A stretch of 64,000 bases of DNA from Alteromonas sp. a30 (GCF_026788005.1 NZ_JABEPE010000009.1:124001-188000), one strand, 5' to 3'; shown: positions 28,339 to 38,287, counted from the stretch's first letter. Program-made: numbers and translations. The notes: generated by a model from the sequence alone, not told the origin.

Positions 28339-28405
28339 ATTCAATATTAATCACTAATAAGAATAAGACATCGGGGTTTAATCCCATAAAAGGTATTATT
28401 AAGAA

Positions 28406-30040
28406 GTGAGTAGTAATACATCACCAATCGTCATGAACGATAGCCAGCTTTCTGACTGGCTTAAGCAACAAAGTACGGCTTATAAGTCTCCTTTACAAAC
28501 GATCACCTTTATTTCAATTGTATTATTTGCACTGCAATTGAGCGCATTCTGGTGGTTGGCACAAGTCATGGAGAATCTCATTGTCGACTCTGCGGCTGCA
28601 AACCCACGTCATCTGCAATATTTGGCTCTAAGCCTAATTTTCATGCTGCTACTAAGCAAAATGAAAGACGCTATGATGAGTCGGGTTCATCACACTGTTT
28701 GTATTGATTTGCAATCAAAACTGCAACAACACATGGAGCAAGGTGGTTATGCCATGATCCGTGGTGAAAATAACTACTTCTGGCAGCAGTTATGGTTAGA
28801 TCATATTCCAGCAATAGGCAACTATATCACCTACTATTCCCCGCAAAAACGCTTAGCCGCGCTCACACCATTAATTGCGATTGCCATTATATGGCCAGTA
28901 AATTGGATTGTGGCTGTGACCATGTTGGTGACGATCCCCAGCCTGCCTCTGTTCATGTACCTCGTTGGCAAAGGTGCAGCCAATCAACATCGTAAGCAAT
29001 TTATTGCGCTTGAACGCTTAGGTAGCCTGTTTGTTGATAGATTAAAGTCACTGACATTACTGAATATTTTTAACGCTCATCAACAACAAGAAACAATACT
29101 GAAAAAGGCCAGCGACGATCTTAATGAGCGCACCATGAAAGTGGTATCTGTGGCTTTTTTATCCAACACTGTTTTAGATTTCTTTTCAACACTGGCCGTT
29201 GCATTGGTGGCTGTTTTTGTTGGATTCAGTTTGCTTGGAGAAATTGACTTTGGTATCCCCATCGGGCTTCATCACGGTTTATTTTTATTGCTCGTCGCGC
29301 CTCAAGTTTTTTCTGAACTGAAACACCTTGGCAAGTTGTACCATCAAAAAGCACAGGCTGTAGCAGCCGCTCACAACTTAATGCCAATTTATACACAAGA
29401 CTTAAAAGAAGCGGCCACCAAAGCCCCCTTTACTGCAATACACTGGCAACACTTCCAAATGGATTCTCCGAGCTTAAAAGCCGATGAAATTACGTTAAAA
29501 GCAGGAGACTGGGTGCGCTTATCGGGTGACTCTGGTTCAGGAAAAACGGTATTTCTTGAAGCATTAATGGGGCAGCGTAGCGCTAGCCACAGCCTTTCTG
29601 CCAATATCGCCATGCTCAATCAGCAAACTTGCTTAAAGCAAGGAAGCTTGAAAGACAACATTACTCTGAATCGTGAAGTTAATGACTCAGCTTTAACGCA
29701 AGTATTAAAAGCGGTGCAACTAGACAAATGGGTCGCAGCTTTGCCTCAGGGAATAGAAACCTCTATGGGAGAAGTACCTTTGATCTCTGGAGGGCAACAA
29801 CAGCGAATCGCCATTGCCCGCATATTACTCAGTGACGCTGATATTTTCTTGTTGGATGAACCAACGGCTCATCTCACAGAAGCCATGCATCAAGAAATTG
29901 CTGAAATCCTTAAGCGCTCTTTAGTCGGTAAAACCGTGATTTGGGCTTCTCATAAGACCTTGCCGGAAACGTGGTTTAGTCAACACTGGCAAATCGCCAA
30001 CTCACAACTCTTAACAGGTAATCCTGAAAATAATGACTAA
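28406..30040 (+). CDS. cydD: Cysteine/glutathione ABC exporter subunit CydD
   Basis: 544 residues: six membrane helices (to ~320), then an ATPase domain with Walker A LSGDSGSGKT, signature LISGGQQQRIAIARILL and Walker B DIFLLDEPTAHL. It is shorter than E. coli CydD (588). CydDC exports reduced thiols to the periplasm and is needed for cytochrome bd assembly; placement after cydABX supports the assignment. The start is uncertain: GTG at 28406 is used, ATG at 28433 is an alternative. It overlaps cydC by 8 bases. Confidence 0.88.
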   Translation: MSSNTSPIVMNDSQLSDWLKQQSTAYKSPLQTITFISIVLFALQLSAFWWLAQVMENLIVDSAAANPRHLQYLALSLIFMLLLSKMKDAMMSRVHHTVCIDLQSKLQQHMEQGGYAMIRGENNYFWQQLWLDHIPAIGNYITYYSPQKRLAALTPLIAIAIIWPVNWIVAVTMLVTIPSLPLFMYLVGKGAANQHRKQFIALERLGSLFVDRLKSLTLLNIFNAHQQQETILKKASDDLNERTMKVVSVAFLSNTVLDFFSTLAVALVAVFVGFSLLGEIDFGIPIGLHHGLFLLLVAPQVFSELKHLGKLYHQKAQAVAAAHNLMPIYTQDLKEAATKAPFTAIHWQHFQMDSPSLKADEITLKAGDWVRLSGDSGSGKTVFLEALMGQRSASHSLSANIAMLNQQTCLKQGSLKDNITLNREVNDSALTQVLKAVQLDKWVAALPQGIETSMGEVPLISGGQQQRIAIARILLSDADIFLLDEPTAHLTEAMHQEIAEILKRSLVGKTVIWASHKTLPETWFSQHWQIANSQLLTGNPENND

Positions 30041-31544
30041 TCCTTTTGTTGCCCTATGCCTTGCGCTCATTCACGCCAGCTCGGGCATCATTCTATTGAT
30101 TTTTTCATCGTGGTTTATCGCCGCTTGTGCCATCGCTGGTGTTAACTTCAATTACATGCTTCCCGCTGTCGTGATACGTGCTTTGGCATTAATAAGAATA
30201 GCCTCAGGATATGGTCAAATGTGGGTGGGTCATCAGCATTTACTCGATCGTATTGCCAAGATTAGACTGCGTCTGTTCAAACGATTACAAAATGCACAAA
30301 TCCAGCATCACGCGATGGGGACGGATGCCCTCGCCCACCATAGTGAAGCAATGGCTAATTTGTGGATGGCTTGGATCAATCAAAATGCAAGTGCCGTCAT
30401 TATGTTGCTGATTGGTTTACTCAGTCTCATTATCTGGCTACCTTCATGGCAATGGTCATTGGTGCTGCTACTCGTCGTATATTTAGTCATCATCGCTGTG
30501 ATGTGCTGGCGCGGTGTTAAGTTGAGCCAGAAGATTGTACTCCAAGCGACTGAATTCCGGCGTCAGTCTAACGATTTTTTAAATAGCGCCAGTATATGGC
30601 ATTTACAACCCCAATTTACATCGCCTTCAGCAAAGGCGTTATGGCAGGTTAAACGTAGGATCCAGCAGCAAAGCGATAATGCCGCTTTATTGTTGCAAGG
30701 CATTGGCTTTAGTATGTTACTCATACTCCTTTTCCAAGCAAATACTCATGCGCTGAGTATTGGTCCTGTAGTAATGATTGGGGTTATTTTGCTTCTCTCG
30801 ACAAAGGAGTCGCTCTCTCCCAGCTTATATTCACAAAGGGCATTGACTGATTATTTTGTTGCTAAAAACGCATTCTCAACGCTTCCAGTGCAAGATATTC
30901 CTATTTTGCCCACTATAGACAACGAGGCAACTCACTCCTTTTCGCTATCAAATTTTAGCGCCCAAATTCCTTTTGCCCCCCAGATATCCATTATCGCTCA
31001 TACGCCACAAATTGTTTTAATTAGTGGTAGTTCAGGGACAGGAAAGAGCACCTTGTTACAAGCCTGTGCAGGGCATATGGACTACTCAGGAGAACGTTTT
31101 CGAAATGGAAAACATATGGAAAAAGGACTATTCCATCCTTGGCACTACATAGAACAACTTCCAAAAGCGCTGAACGGCACAATTTATGACAACCTAACAC
31201 TTGCCAACTCGGAAGTATCCCCCCAAAAAATTAGCGAAGTATTTGCAAGTGTTGGGCTTGAACATCTAATGGATTTGCAGCAATGGTTGGGCGTAAACGG
31301 AAGAACTTTGTCCGGTGGAGAACTCAAACGCTTTGCACTTGCCAGAGCAATGTTATGCGATTTCGACTTGTTACTCGTTGATGAACCATTCGAGGGATTA
31401 GATGCCTTGATGCAAGCTCGGATTTCTAATTGCTTAAATCAAATCGCTGAAACCAAGATAGTCATTGTGGCAAGTCATATCACGCCAGATACTCTTCACG
31501 TAACACAGCGGATTAACCTTGATCATATATCACTTAAAAATTAG
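30033..31544 (+). CDS. cydC: Cysteine/glutathione ABC exporter subunit CydC
   Basis: 503 residues, a half-size ABC exporter shorter than E. coli CydC (573). Membrane domain to ~290; ATPase with Walker A ISGSSGTGKSTLLQAC, signature LSGGELKRFALARAMLCD and Walker B LLLVDEPFEGLD. It pairs with CydD. The divergence of its ATPase from CydD (EPFEGLD) is normal for the pair. It is convergent with rpsO and they share a bidirectional terminator. Confidence 0.87.
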   Translation: MTNPFVALCLALIHASSGIILLIFSSWFIAACAIAGVNFNYMLPAVVIRALALIRIASGYGQMWVGHQHLLDRIAKIRLRLFKRLQNAQIQHHAMGTDALAHHSEAMANLWMAWINQNASAVIMLLIGLLSLIIWLPSWQWSLVLLLVVYLVIIAVMCWRGVKLSQKIVLQATEFRRQSNDFLNSASIWHLQPQFTSPSAKALWQVKRRIQQQSDNAALLLQGIGFSMLLILLFQANTHALSIGPVVMIGVILLLSTKESLSPSLYSQRALTDYFVAKNAFSTLPVQDIPILPTIDNEATHSFSLSNFSAQIPFAPQISIIAHTPQIVLISGSSGTGKSTLLQACAGHMDYSGERFRNGKHMEKGLFHPWHYIEQLPKALNGTIYDNLTLANSEVSPQKISEVFASVGLEHLMDLQQWLGVNGRTLSGGELKRFALARAMLCDFDLLLVDEPFEGLDALMQARISNCLNQIAETKIVIVASHITPDTLHVTQRINLDHISLKN

Positions 31545-31595
31545 CAATCCTACTCTCGGGGTAAGGACAGGATTGACCTGCATAGATGCATAGAT

Positions 31596-31629
31596 ACAAA
31601 AAAGCAGAACCGAAGTTCTGCTTTTTTTG
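31596..31629. terminator. Bidirectional terminator between cydC and rpsO
   Basis: Perfect stem AAAAAGCAGAAC / GTTCTGCTTTTT with a CGAA loop near 31611; A-run on the left and T-run on the right serve both the rightward cyd operon and leftward rpsO. Confidence 0.85.
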
Positions 31630-31681
31630 AGCGACGCTAACACCAGTTAAAGTCGCTCCAGTAAGAATTTCCGAGGAAATA

Positions 31682-31951
31682 TTAGCGACGTAGACCAAGA
31701 CGCTTGATAAGGTCTTGATAACGCTCTTGACTCTTACCTTTAAGGTAATCCAACAATTTACGACGTTGGCTAACCATACGCAACAAACCACGACGAGAGT
31801 GATGGTCTTTCTTGTGCGAACTAAAATGGCCTTGTAATTTGTTGATGTTATGAGTCAACAATGCAACTTGTACTTCAGGTGAACCAGTGTCGCCTTCTTT
31901 TGTTGCATAATCGCTGATAATTTGTGCGGTTTCTTCTTTCGTTAGTGACAT
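31682..31951 (-). CDS. rpsO: 30S ribosomal protein S15
   Basis: 89 residues, full family length ([49 protein letters not shown]). It binds 16S rRNA in the platform. In most gammaproteobacteria it directly follows truB and precedes pnp; here truB is 8.3 kb upstream, two unrelated operons intervene, and pnp is not downstream. The terminator at 32116 isolates it from those operons, so it must have its own promoter in 31952-32115. Confidence 0.98.
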   Translation of the reverse strand: MSLTKEETAQIISDYATKEGDTGSPEVQVALLTHNINKLQGHFSSHKKDHHSRRGLLRMVSQRRKLLDYLKGKSQERYQDLIKRLGLRR

Positions 31952-32115
31952 GATGTTTCTCCAAAACTACGAGGTATTCTTGCTCAATACCTCAAATTAA
32001 GATTCGCCGATCACTAATTCAGCAAATCGATAAGAGCGCGAATTATAGACTTTTACATAAGTTAGGCAAGTAAAAATGTGCATTTCAGTAAAAACGGTTT
32101 TGCTTTGTTATCTCA

Positions 32116-32147
32116 TAAAAAAACGGGCCTCAAAGGACCCGTTTTTA
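32116..32147. terminator. Terminator after chemoreceptor cassette 2
   Basis: AAAACGGG / CCCGTTTT stem with an inner CCT/AGG pairing (32117-32146); on the minus strand it ends in seven T residues. It closes the operon 33849-35465 / 32608 / 32165 before rpsO. Confidence 0.8.
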
Positions 32148-32164
32148 AAACGTGACTTGCGCTA

Positions 32165-32593
32165 TTAAAGTTTCATCAGCACTTTAACACTGCCATCAAC
32201 AGCACTTGCATTTACGTAACCGATTTTATCAGCTTCACTTGCAACGGCTTTGATAACTTCTGCATCACTTCCCAATTTCTGGGGTGGCTTACCTTTACCA
32301 GTAAAAATAAGCTTAGACCAGTAAGCCTTTAATTGGCTTGAAGAACGGCTCAACACTTTTTGGTTGAACTCTTCTACTGGTGCAGAACCTTCAGGTTGGT
32401 CGATAGGTGTCGCTAACGAACCATCTGCAAAGCTTGACTGTTTACCTAAGAAAATACGCTTAATTTCATCCACATCGACAGCATTTGCGTTTGATGGGTT
32501 AACGATTACAGCAATCTCAGAAAAGGCAAAACTCGAAAATAATGAGCACCCTAAAAGTAGATTTGCTAATAGAACTTTTTTCAATTTCAACAC
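32165..32593 (-). CDS. Small secreted PstS-like binding protein (cassette 2)
   Basis: 142 residues with a signal peptide (LLANLLLGCSLFSSFAFS, cleavage before EIAV). The mature ~118 residues resemble one lobe of phosphate-type periplasmic binding proteins: IAVIVNPSNANAVDVDEIKRIFLGK, FNQKVLSRSSSQLKAYWSKLIFTGKGKPP and ADKIGYVNASAVDGSVKVL. It is less than half the length of PstS, and no ABC permease or ATPase genes are nearby, so uptake by a PstSCAB-type transporter is unlikely. GTG start with AGGGG upstream. It is the last gene of a chemoreceptor-porin-binding-protein operon and a paralogue of the gene at 36657. Ligand unknown. Confidence 0.78.
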   Translation of the reverse strand: MLKLKKVLLANLLLGCSLFSSFAFSEIAVIVNPSNANAVDVDEIKRIFLGKQSSFADGSLATPIDQPEGSAPVEEFNQKVLSRSSSQLKAYWSKLIFTGKGKPPQKLGSDAEVIKAVASEADKIGYVNASAVDGSVKVLMKL

Positions 32594-32607
32594 GGCAAAA
32601 TCCCCTC

Positions 32608-33804
32608 TTAGAATACTAAATCAACACCAAAGTTAATCAACGTACCATCATCAAGTGGGCTGTCGTGCCCTGGGAATAATGGTTCAGCGATGTCTCTTTC
32701 GTTGCGACTAACTTCGAACTTAAGCGCAACACCCGCTTCAATGTCATAACGAACACCAGCAGTAATCGTTGTATCTTCAGAGTTACCAGCGTTACTGATA
32801 ATGTTGTCGAATACACCGTGTAATGGGTGCGCTTCTGGAATAGTATTCCCTTCAAATTCTGGATCATCTTCACGTTGCGCGTAAGTCAAGTGAACAGTGA
32901 AATCGCCAAAGCGACGACCTGCCATAACGAACCATGCTTCATCGTTAAGAATAATGTTAGGACGATCCCACTCAACTTGAGTGTACTCAGCTGTGAATAA
33001 CCAATCGTTATAATCAATGATTGCTGCGAATGCTAAGTATTCAGCATTCTTTTCTTCACGAATATCCCACTCAGCCACAACGTCACCAAAACCAGCAGGT
33101 GTTAATACGTTGTCGTAGAAGTTGGCAAGTGCAGAAGGCAAGCCCTGTGTAATATCGGTGCTCACGAAACCACCGCGAAGTGTTAACCAATCATTACTTA
33201 GCGTAATGTTGATACCTGTAAACGCATTCGCTTCAGTTGGAATGGTTTCACCAATTAATACACTTTCGATGTCTTCTTCTTCGTTCCCATAGAAGAACTG
33301 CCAAGTTGAAGACCAATCACCATGGTTCATGCGATATAGCGTATCTACACCATCAAATGACAGTAATAAGATACGATAGATGTCTGAAGGTGGGCGAATC
33401 CATGGATAAGCATAACCAACATCTAGGAAGTCTGAATAATAGAAGAATGGTGCTCTAATACGTCCCGCACGAATGTCCCAGTTACGATTAACTGAGTAAG
33501 TTAAATATGCCAATTCAGCTTCAACGTCATAATCATCGACGCCTTTAGCGATAAGCTGTGTCGTTACACTGATCTTGTCGCTAAGCTGCGCACTAATTTG
33601 TAGACCCATAACGGTATCAGCAGAAAATGTAACTTCATCGTCATAGCCAGCGAATTGGTGCGTGTCTTCACTAAATCTGCCCCCAACGAAAGAAGCAAAA
33701 CCACTCAGAGTGATATTGTCCTCGATCGCAGCTTGAGCCTGTGTTGGCAACGCTAAGCTCGCCAACAGCCACGGTGCAAGTAAAGATTTTTTAAATATTT
33801 TCAT
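32608..33804 (-). CDS. Porin-like outer-membrane protein (cassette 2)
   Basis: 398 residues. Signal peptide (KSLLAPWLLASLALPTQAQA-AIED), then alternating beta segments ending in LINFGVDLVF, a barrel-type terminal Phe. LSGFASFVGGRFSED, ELAYLTYSVNRNWDIRAGRIRAPFFYYSDFLDVGYAYPWIRPP and AGRRFGDFTVHLTYAQREDDPEFE are shared almost word for word with the paralogue at 37089. I cannot assign a substrate. It lies 44 bases after the chemoreceptor gene and 14 bases before the binding-protein gene on the minus strand, pointing to one transcript. Confidence 0.8.
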   Translation of the reverse strand: MKIFKKSLLAPWLLASLALPTQAQAAIEDNITLSGFASFVGGRFSEDTHQFAGYDDEVTFSADTVMGLQISAQLSDKISVTTQLIAKGVDDYDVEAELAYLTYSVNRNWDIRAGRIRAPFFYYSDFLDVGYAYPWIRPPSDIYRILLLSFDGVDTLYRMNHGDWSSTWQFFYGNEEEDIESVLIGETIPTEANAFTGINITLSNDWLTLRGGFVSTDITQGLPSALANFYDNVLTPAGFGDVVAEWDIREEKNAEYLAFAAIIDYNDWLFTAEYTQVEWDRPNIILNDEAWFVMAGRRFGDFTVHLTYAQREDDPEFEGNTIPEAHPLHGVFDNIISNAGNSEDTTITAGVRYDIEAGVALKFEVSRNERDIAEPLFPGHDSPLDDGTLINFGVDLVF

Positions 33805-33848
33805 GTGTTTGTTGTTCCAGTTGTTGCAAAAAAACGAATTAGAAAGTG

Positions 33849-35465
33849 TTACGCCTTGAAACCACTTGTTAAGGTTTGCAATCTCCCCGCCATCTCAGCA
33901 AGTTCATTTGCCACATCGGCTAAATCATTCGCTGTACGGTTAGTCGCTTCACTTGTCGAACCAATCTCTTCGACAGAGTCAACAATGTTGTTTGTTACAA
34001 CGGATTGTTGTTCTGTTGCAGTTGCGATTGTCATGGTCATGCTATTAATGCTCTCGATTGTTTCTTCCAATGACTTAAGAGCTTTACCAGCAGTTGATGC
34101 CTTTTCCACACTGGTTTTGACCATTTTCGCACCGGAGTTCATCGTGGCTACTGCCGAGCGTGAAGCTGTTTGTAGTTTTTCGATAGTTGCTTGAATTTCC
34201 TCAGTAGAAGCCTGAGTTCTTGAAGCGAGTGTCCTTACCTCGTCAGCAACAACAGCAAAACCTCGTCCTTGGTCACCTGCTCGCGCGGCTTCAATGGCTG
34301 CATTCAACGCGAGTAAGTTTGTTTGTTCTGCAATGCTTCTGATAACGTTAAGTACATCACTGACCTGCTCGACGTCATTTTCCAATTTATAAATAACTTC
34401 GGCAGCATCAGAAATTTTGCTGTCCATTTCATTAATGGAGCGAATTGCGTCTTCAACAACACTTGCACCTTCACGAGTCAACGAAGATGCATTGTTAACT
34501 GAATCCGCTGTTTGTGAGGCGCTCTGCGCGATGTCTTGCACCGCACTATTCATCTCAGTCACAGAGTTAATTGTAATTTGAACACTCTTTTTCTGATCGT
34601 TAGTCGTATCGCTGGTTTTCCTAGCCGAACCTTTAACTGTGGAAGCGGTACTGGAAAGTGGGTGCGAAATTTCTAACACAGAACGAATCGTCCCTTGCAG
34701 TTTGGTCACAAACGCATTAAAGCGTTCAACTAACTCACCAATCTCGTCTTTGCTATTGGTTTTCAAGCGGACGGTTAAGTCACCATCACCTTCAGAGATG
34801 TCTTTCAAAGAATTAATGACATCTGAAAGTGATGCATGAATGCTTCGACTAATTGGAATTGCAGTAACAAAGAGCAAAGCAATAGTAATAACGCCCATAC
34901 CGATACCAATCTGTACCAGTCGTGAGCTATCTGTATTGGCTTTGGTAATCGAGTTTTCAAACTCCTCATTACGTGCAGTTTTGAAGTCTTGTACCGATTT
35001 CTTAAGTTCCCCTAACACCGAATTTAACTCTTCACCCATTTGTGGCAACAGGCTAAAGTCAATGCTCTGTTCTACCATTCCTTGAGCTAAGTTGCCGCCT
35101 TTGCCAAAGTAGTCAATGAACAGATCTTTGATATGTTTCAATTCAGTTGCATTAGCAGGAGAAATACCCTGCATTTCACCAAGCTGCGCCTCAATATGCT
35201 TCTTTAATTCTTTAGCAAGACTAATTTGATCTTCATCGCCCGTTGTGACAGCAGAGTTAAACGCTGCTTCGACTTTTTCAATATCGTTAGAAAGAGTTGA
35301 TGTAAGCTGCACAAGAGGAAATTGAACTTTACGAGCGTCTTCAAGTAGGTCGACATTCAACGAGGCGGTGATCGTTGACAAAGCAAGGTAAATGACAAAG
35401 CTGATTGTCCCGATAGTTGGAATCAGGAGTATTTTTGCTTTGATTGAGAATCCATTAGTTTCCAT
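33849..35465 (-). CDS. Methyl-accepting chemotaxis protein (cassette 2)
   Basis: 538 residues from ATG at 35465 ([14 protein letters not shown]; a GGGG-type Shine-Dalgarno precedes it). TM1 (~10-35), a periplasmic helical sensor domain (~36-190, four-helix-bundle type), TM2 (~196-218), HAMP (to ~275), and a signalling domain with the hairpin tip [35 protein letters not shown]. There is no C-terminal CheR-tethering pentapeptide (it ends in SGFKA). It senses a periplasmic ligand and controls CheA. It heads the operon with porin and small binding protein, suggesting that the binding protein or the porin's solute feeds the receptor. A ~460-base leader precedes it. Confidence 0.93.
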   Translation of the reverse strand: METNGFSIKAKILLIPTIGTISFVIYLALSTITASLNVDLLEDARKVQFPLVQLTSTLSNDIEKVEAAFNSAVTTGDEDQISLAKELKKHIEAQLGEMQGISPANATELKHIKDLFIDYFGKGGNLAQGMVEQSIDFSLLPQMGEELNSVLGELKKSVQDFKTARNEEFENSITKANTDSSRLVQIGIGMGVITIALLFVTAIPISRSIHASLSDVINSLKDISEGDGDLTVRLKTNSKDEIGELVERFNAFVTKLQGTIRSVLEISHPLSSTASTVKGSARKTSDTTNDQKKSVQITINSVTEMNSAVQDIAQSASQTADSVNNASSLTREGASVVEDAIRSINEMDSKISDAAEVIYKLENDVEQVSDVLNVIRSIAEQTNLLALNAAIEAARAGDQGRGFAVVADEVRTLASRTQASTEEIQATIEKLQTASRSAVATMNSGAKMVKTSVEKASTAGKALKSLEETIESINSMTMTIATATEQQSVVTNNIVDSVEEIGSTSEATNRTANDLADVANELAEMAGRLQTLTSGFKA

Positions 35466-35799
35466 AAAGCCCCTTTCATGATGAATAAAATAAAAAACGA
35501 TTAGACTTTGCTTTAATGGCGCACGAGTCACCCAGCAGCTTCACCTAAAAACCAACAAATCACTTAACTTACCGGTTACTTATCTCTTTGCTATGAAATT
35601 TGAAGAAGCATGGAAAATAGTGTCTACAGCTAGCCAAGCCTCTATATTTCCCAATGACACTTCTACATACTCACAACTTTGAAAACTGCCTAAAATCTTC
35701 ACGTCTATCATTACGCTCTACACTCTTTATTGTGACGATGGATAGACAATTCATTGCTCAATCACTGTAAAAGAAAACTTAAACACTTCAGTATGCTGA

Positions 35800-35930
35800 A
35801 CATATCCCTCCGCGTTTATGTTTGTCCCCGTTGAGTCATTTTCCTCAATGACCTTTAAAGCCCTGCTCCCTTTCTGGCCTTTCGCCTACCGAAGTAGCGT
35901 GGGAGAACCTATCCCAATGGATCCCGCCGT
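35800..35930 (-). ncRNA. Candidate structured leader RNA of the cassette 2 chemoreceptor operon
   Basis: Read leftwards, the RNA has CTAC-TTCG-GTAG, a C(UUCG)G-capped hairpin (35886-35897), a GGGA/TCCC hairpin just before it, and an alternative CTCCC ... GGGAG pairing that encloses the UUCG hairpin, so CTCCC can pair on either side. A further hairpin GTCATT-GAGGAA-AATGAC follows (35834-35851), its loop exposing GGA as CsrA sites do. I could not match it to a known riboswitch class. Confidence 0.4.
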
Positions 35931-35959
35931 ATCGTAATAGCAGGACCAACTCTAGTCAA
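35931..35959 (-). promoter_or_regulatory. Sigma-70-like promoter for cassette 2
   Basis: On the minus strand TTGACT (35959-35954), a 17-base spacer and TACGAT (35936-35931). This would start a transcript near 35925, about 460 bases before the chemoreceptor ATG. Confidence 0.5.
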
Positions 35960-36595
35960 ATATAATAACCATTCAAAATAAAGCGATTACATCCAAGTGA
36001 TACATCATTCTACCTATCGGCTGATTTTGCAAAACATAAAATGCTTTTTTTAACTCATATTTGATGAAAAAACTCTTCACATTTTATTAAGAACAATAAA
36101 TAACAACACAATACTACAAATAGGAAATTGTTTTACAGTTATACGATATCACACGCTTATCATGGCAAACACATGACTAGTCAGGCACTCTAAAATTACG
36201 CCAAAGCCCCTTAAAAACAACCATATAACAACACTTTGCTGTAACTATCAAGTATCCTATCACATTATCCCAATAATGAACTTATCACAAATTTATCACA
36301 TATTGGATATGTATATAATTTCACTTTTATGAAAGTAACATCACTAAAATTTCGACACAAAAAGATAGCTCGACACAAACAATTTTATAGCCTTACTAGT
36401 TAAAAAATATTATTAATTAGTGCACTTCTTTTTACCTTATAAAAAGAAATAAATCGTTTAAGCTCTATTTATTGTGTTATTGATTTTCATGTTAAGGTTT
36501 AAATACACATAATCATTATTAGATCGGTTGTTTAGTTAACCACCAATTGCATATAGGTGAAAAAACAAACAATGTTTGGTATGAGGCTAAAATGC

Positions 36596-36624
36596 ACAAA
36601 AAAAGAGCGACCGAAGCCGCTCTA
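36596..36624 (-). terminator. Terminator after chemoreceptor cassette 1
   Basis: On the minus strand: AGAGCG-GC-TTCG-GT-CGCTCT followed by seven T residues. The UUCG-capped stem lies about 33 bases after the last gene of cassette 1. Confidence 0.88.
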
Positions 36625-36656
36625 AACTTTGTGATAACCCTTTAATAGGAAGGAAT

Positions 36657-37076
36657 TTAGAAAGTAGCGATAACTTTTACTGAGTCATCAACGCTGGCGC
36701 TATTTACAAACCCAATTTTGTTTGCTGCTCCAGCTACGGCCTTAACCATATCGGCATCGCTAGTGACGTACTCAGGAGGAACGCCCTTTCCTGTGAACAC
36801 CAACTTCGACCAATATGCTTTCAATTGAGATGAATTTCGCTCAAGAACCTTTTGATTAAATTCATCCGCTATGGGACCTGACTCCATCGCCATCGGCGCT
36901 ATTTTTGAGCCATCTGGGAAAAGCACATCTTTTCCTAAAAAAATACGCTTGATACTCTCCGTATTAAGTTGACTAGTATTAGATGGATGCACAATAACGG
37001 CAACTTCTGCTAACACGTTGCTTGATGTAAACACTACGGTAAAGAAGCCAATCGCCTTGATTAGTTTGTTTCTCAT
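36657..37076 (-). CDS. Small secreted PstS-like binding protein (cassette 1)
   Basis: 139 residues with a signal peptide (KAIGFFTVVFTSSNVLA-EVAV). The mature single-lobe domain has VAVIVHPSNTSQLNTESIKRIFLGK, DEFNQKVLERNSSQLKAYWSKL, FTGKGVPPE and NKIGFVNSASVDDSVKV, clearly paralogous to the gene at 32165. It lies 12 bases after the porin gene. As in cassette 2 there are no transporter genes nearby. Ligand unknown; phosphate-like oxyanions are only a family-based guess. Confidence 0.78.
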   Translation of the reverse strand: MRNKLIKAIGFFTVVFTSSNVLAEVAVIVHPSNTSQLNTESIKRIFLGKDVLFPDGSKIAPMAMESGPIADEFNQKVLERNSSQLKAYWSKLVFTGKGVPPEYVTSDADMVKAVAGAANKIGFVNSASVDDSVKVIATF

Positions 37077-37088
37077 GATAACGACTCC

Positions 37089-38249
37089 TTAAAAGACGAT
37101 GTCTAAGCCAATATTGAATAGAGTGCCATCGTCAACATTGCTTTGCTGCCCGGGGAAGAGAGGCTCTGCAATATCCAAACTGTAGCGAGTCACTTCTGCT
37201 TTCAATGCAACGCCACCAGCAACGTCATAACGCACCCCTAGCGTTAAAGAATCTTGTTGTTCGTTGGAAATAATGGCGTTTAGCACATTACCAAGAGTGG
37301 CAATCCCGGCAGGTACTCCAGATAACGGAATCGTATTATCCTCAAAGTCTGGATCGTCCTCTTGAGTTGAATAAGTTAGGTGCACGGTATAATCACCGAA
37401 ACGACGCCCAACCATGGCAAACCAAGCGCTATCATGTAAGAAAATACTCGACTTATCCCAACCAACTTGGGTGTATTCCATATTGACTAGCCAATCGTTG
37501 TAATCAACTATCATTGCTGCGGCAAGATAACGTGATCTCCGAGGTTGACCTGGGTCAAAATCATCAGCTACGTCGCCAAAACCTGCAGCTCTTATCCCAT
37601 CGAAAATGGGCACAAGCTCTTCGCTAAAGACCGTCACTTCTGATGAGATATACCCTAAGCGGAAGGTAAGCCAATCGCGGTTAAAGGTCATGGTCAAGCC
37701 ATAAAGGCCATTTGATTCCACGTTTTCCTCTTCATCTGCCCCATAAACCAATTGGAAAGTGCTATCCCAACCTCCTAAACGAGTTCGATATAACATGTCC
37801 ATTCCGTCGAAAGAAGCAGCATCAACCCGATAGGTAACTGAAGGGGGACGTATCCATGGGTAGGCATAACCTACATCAAGAAAATCCGAATAGTAGAAAA
37901 GTGGAGTTCGGAGGCGACCAACGCGAACATCCCAAAAAGGGTTGACGGAGTAAGTTAAGTAAGCCAACTCAACCTCTACGTCATAGTCATTTAACCCTTT
38001 TGAAATTAATTGTGCGGTGACCTTAATATCATCAGCGAGGTCGGCGCCAAGTTGAATCCCTAAAACGGTATCAGGCGAAAAGGAAAAGTCATTGTCGTAT
38101 TCTAAATAAGAATAACTATCCTCACTAAATTTTCCGCCAACAAATGACGCGAAGCCACTCAACTTTACCTCAGCACTAGCACTGGCTACGAAGCCTAAGG
38201 CCGCGATAAGGCAGGTTGCCTTGGACAAAGATTTCTTAAACGTGTTCAT
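37089..38249 (-). CDS. Porin-like outer-membrane protein (cassette 1)
   Basis: 386 residues. Signal peptide (KATCLIAALGFVASASA-EVKL), barrel protein ending in LFNIGLDIVF. LSGFASFVGGKFSED, ELAYLTYSVNPFWDVRVGRLRTPLFYYSDFLDVGYAYPWIRPP and MVGRRFGDYTVHLTYSTQEDDPDFE are shared with the paralogue at 32608. Middle loops differ, so substrate range may have diverged. It is the second gene of cassette 1, 38 bases after the chemoreceptor gene. Confidence 0.8.
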   Translation of the reverse strand: MNTFKKSLSKATCLIAALGFVASASAEVKLSGFASFVGGKFSEDSYSYLEYDNDFSFSPDTVLGIQLGADLADDIKVTAQLISKGLNDYDVEVELAYLTYSVNPFWDVRVGRLRTPLFYYSDFLDVGYAYPWIRPPSVTYRVDAASFDGMDMLYRTRLGGWDSTFQLVYGADEEENVESNGLYGLTMTFNRDWLTFRLGYISSEVTVFSEELVPIFDGIRAAGFGDVADDFDPGQPRRSRYLAAAMIVDYNDWLVNMEYTQVGWDKSSIFLHDSAWFAMVGRRFGDYTVHLTYSTQEDDPDFEDNTIPLSGVPAGIATLGNVLNAIISNEQQDSLTLGVRYDVAGGVALKAEVTRYSLDIAEPLFPGQQSNVDDGTLFNIGLDIVF

Positions 38250-38287
38250 GTGTATTCCAGTCTTTATTTATCAAGTGAATGTTAGAG

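Larger units (their letters stand above)
35466..36594. other. Long intergenic region between the two cassettes
   Basis: About 1.1 kb without a supported gene. The part from about 35970 to 36590 is strongly A+T rich with short palindromes. The part from 35800 to 35960 is G+C rich and holds a promoter and a structured leader candidate (separate entries). I see no transposase remnant and no further coding frame. Confidence 0.6.

Noticed and set aside
35800-35960. Cyclic di-GMP (GEMM-I) or guanidine riboswitch
   Set aside because: The core GEMM blocks are absent on both strands. ACGGCGGGAT resembles the 3' end of guanidine-I RNAs but is at the wrong end of the transcript.
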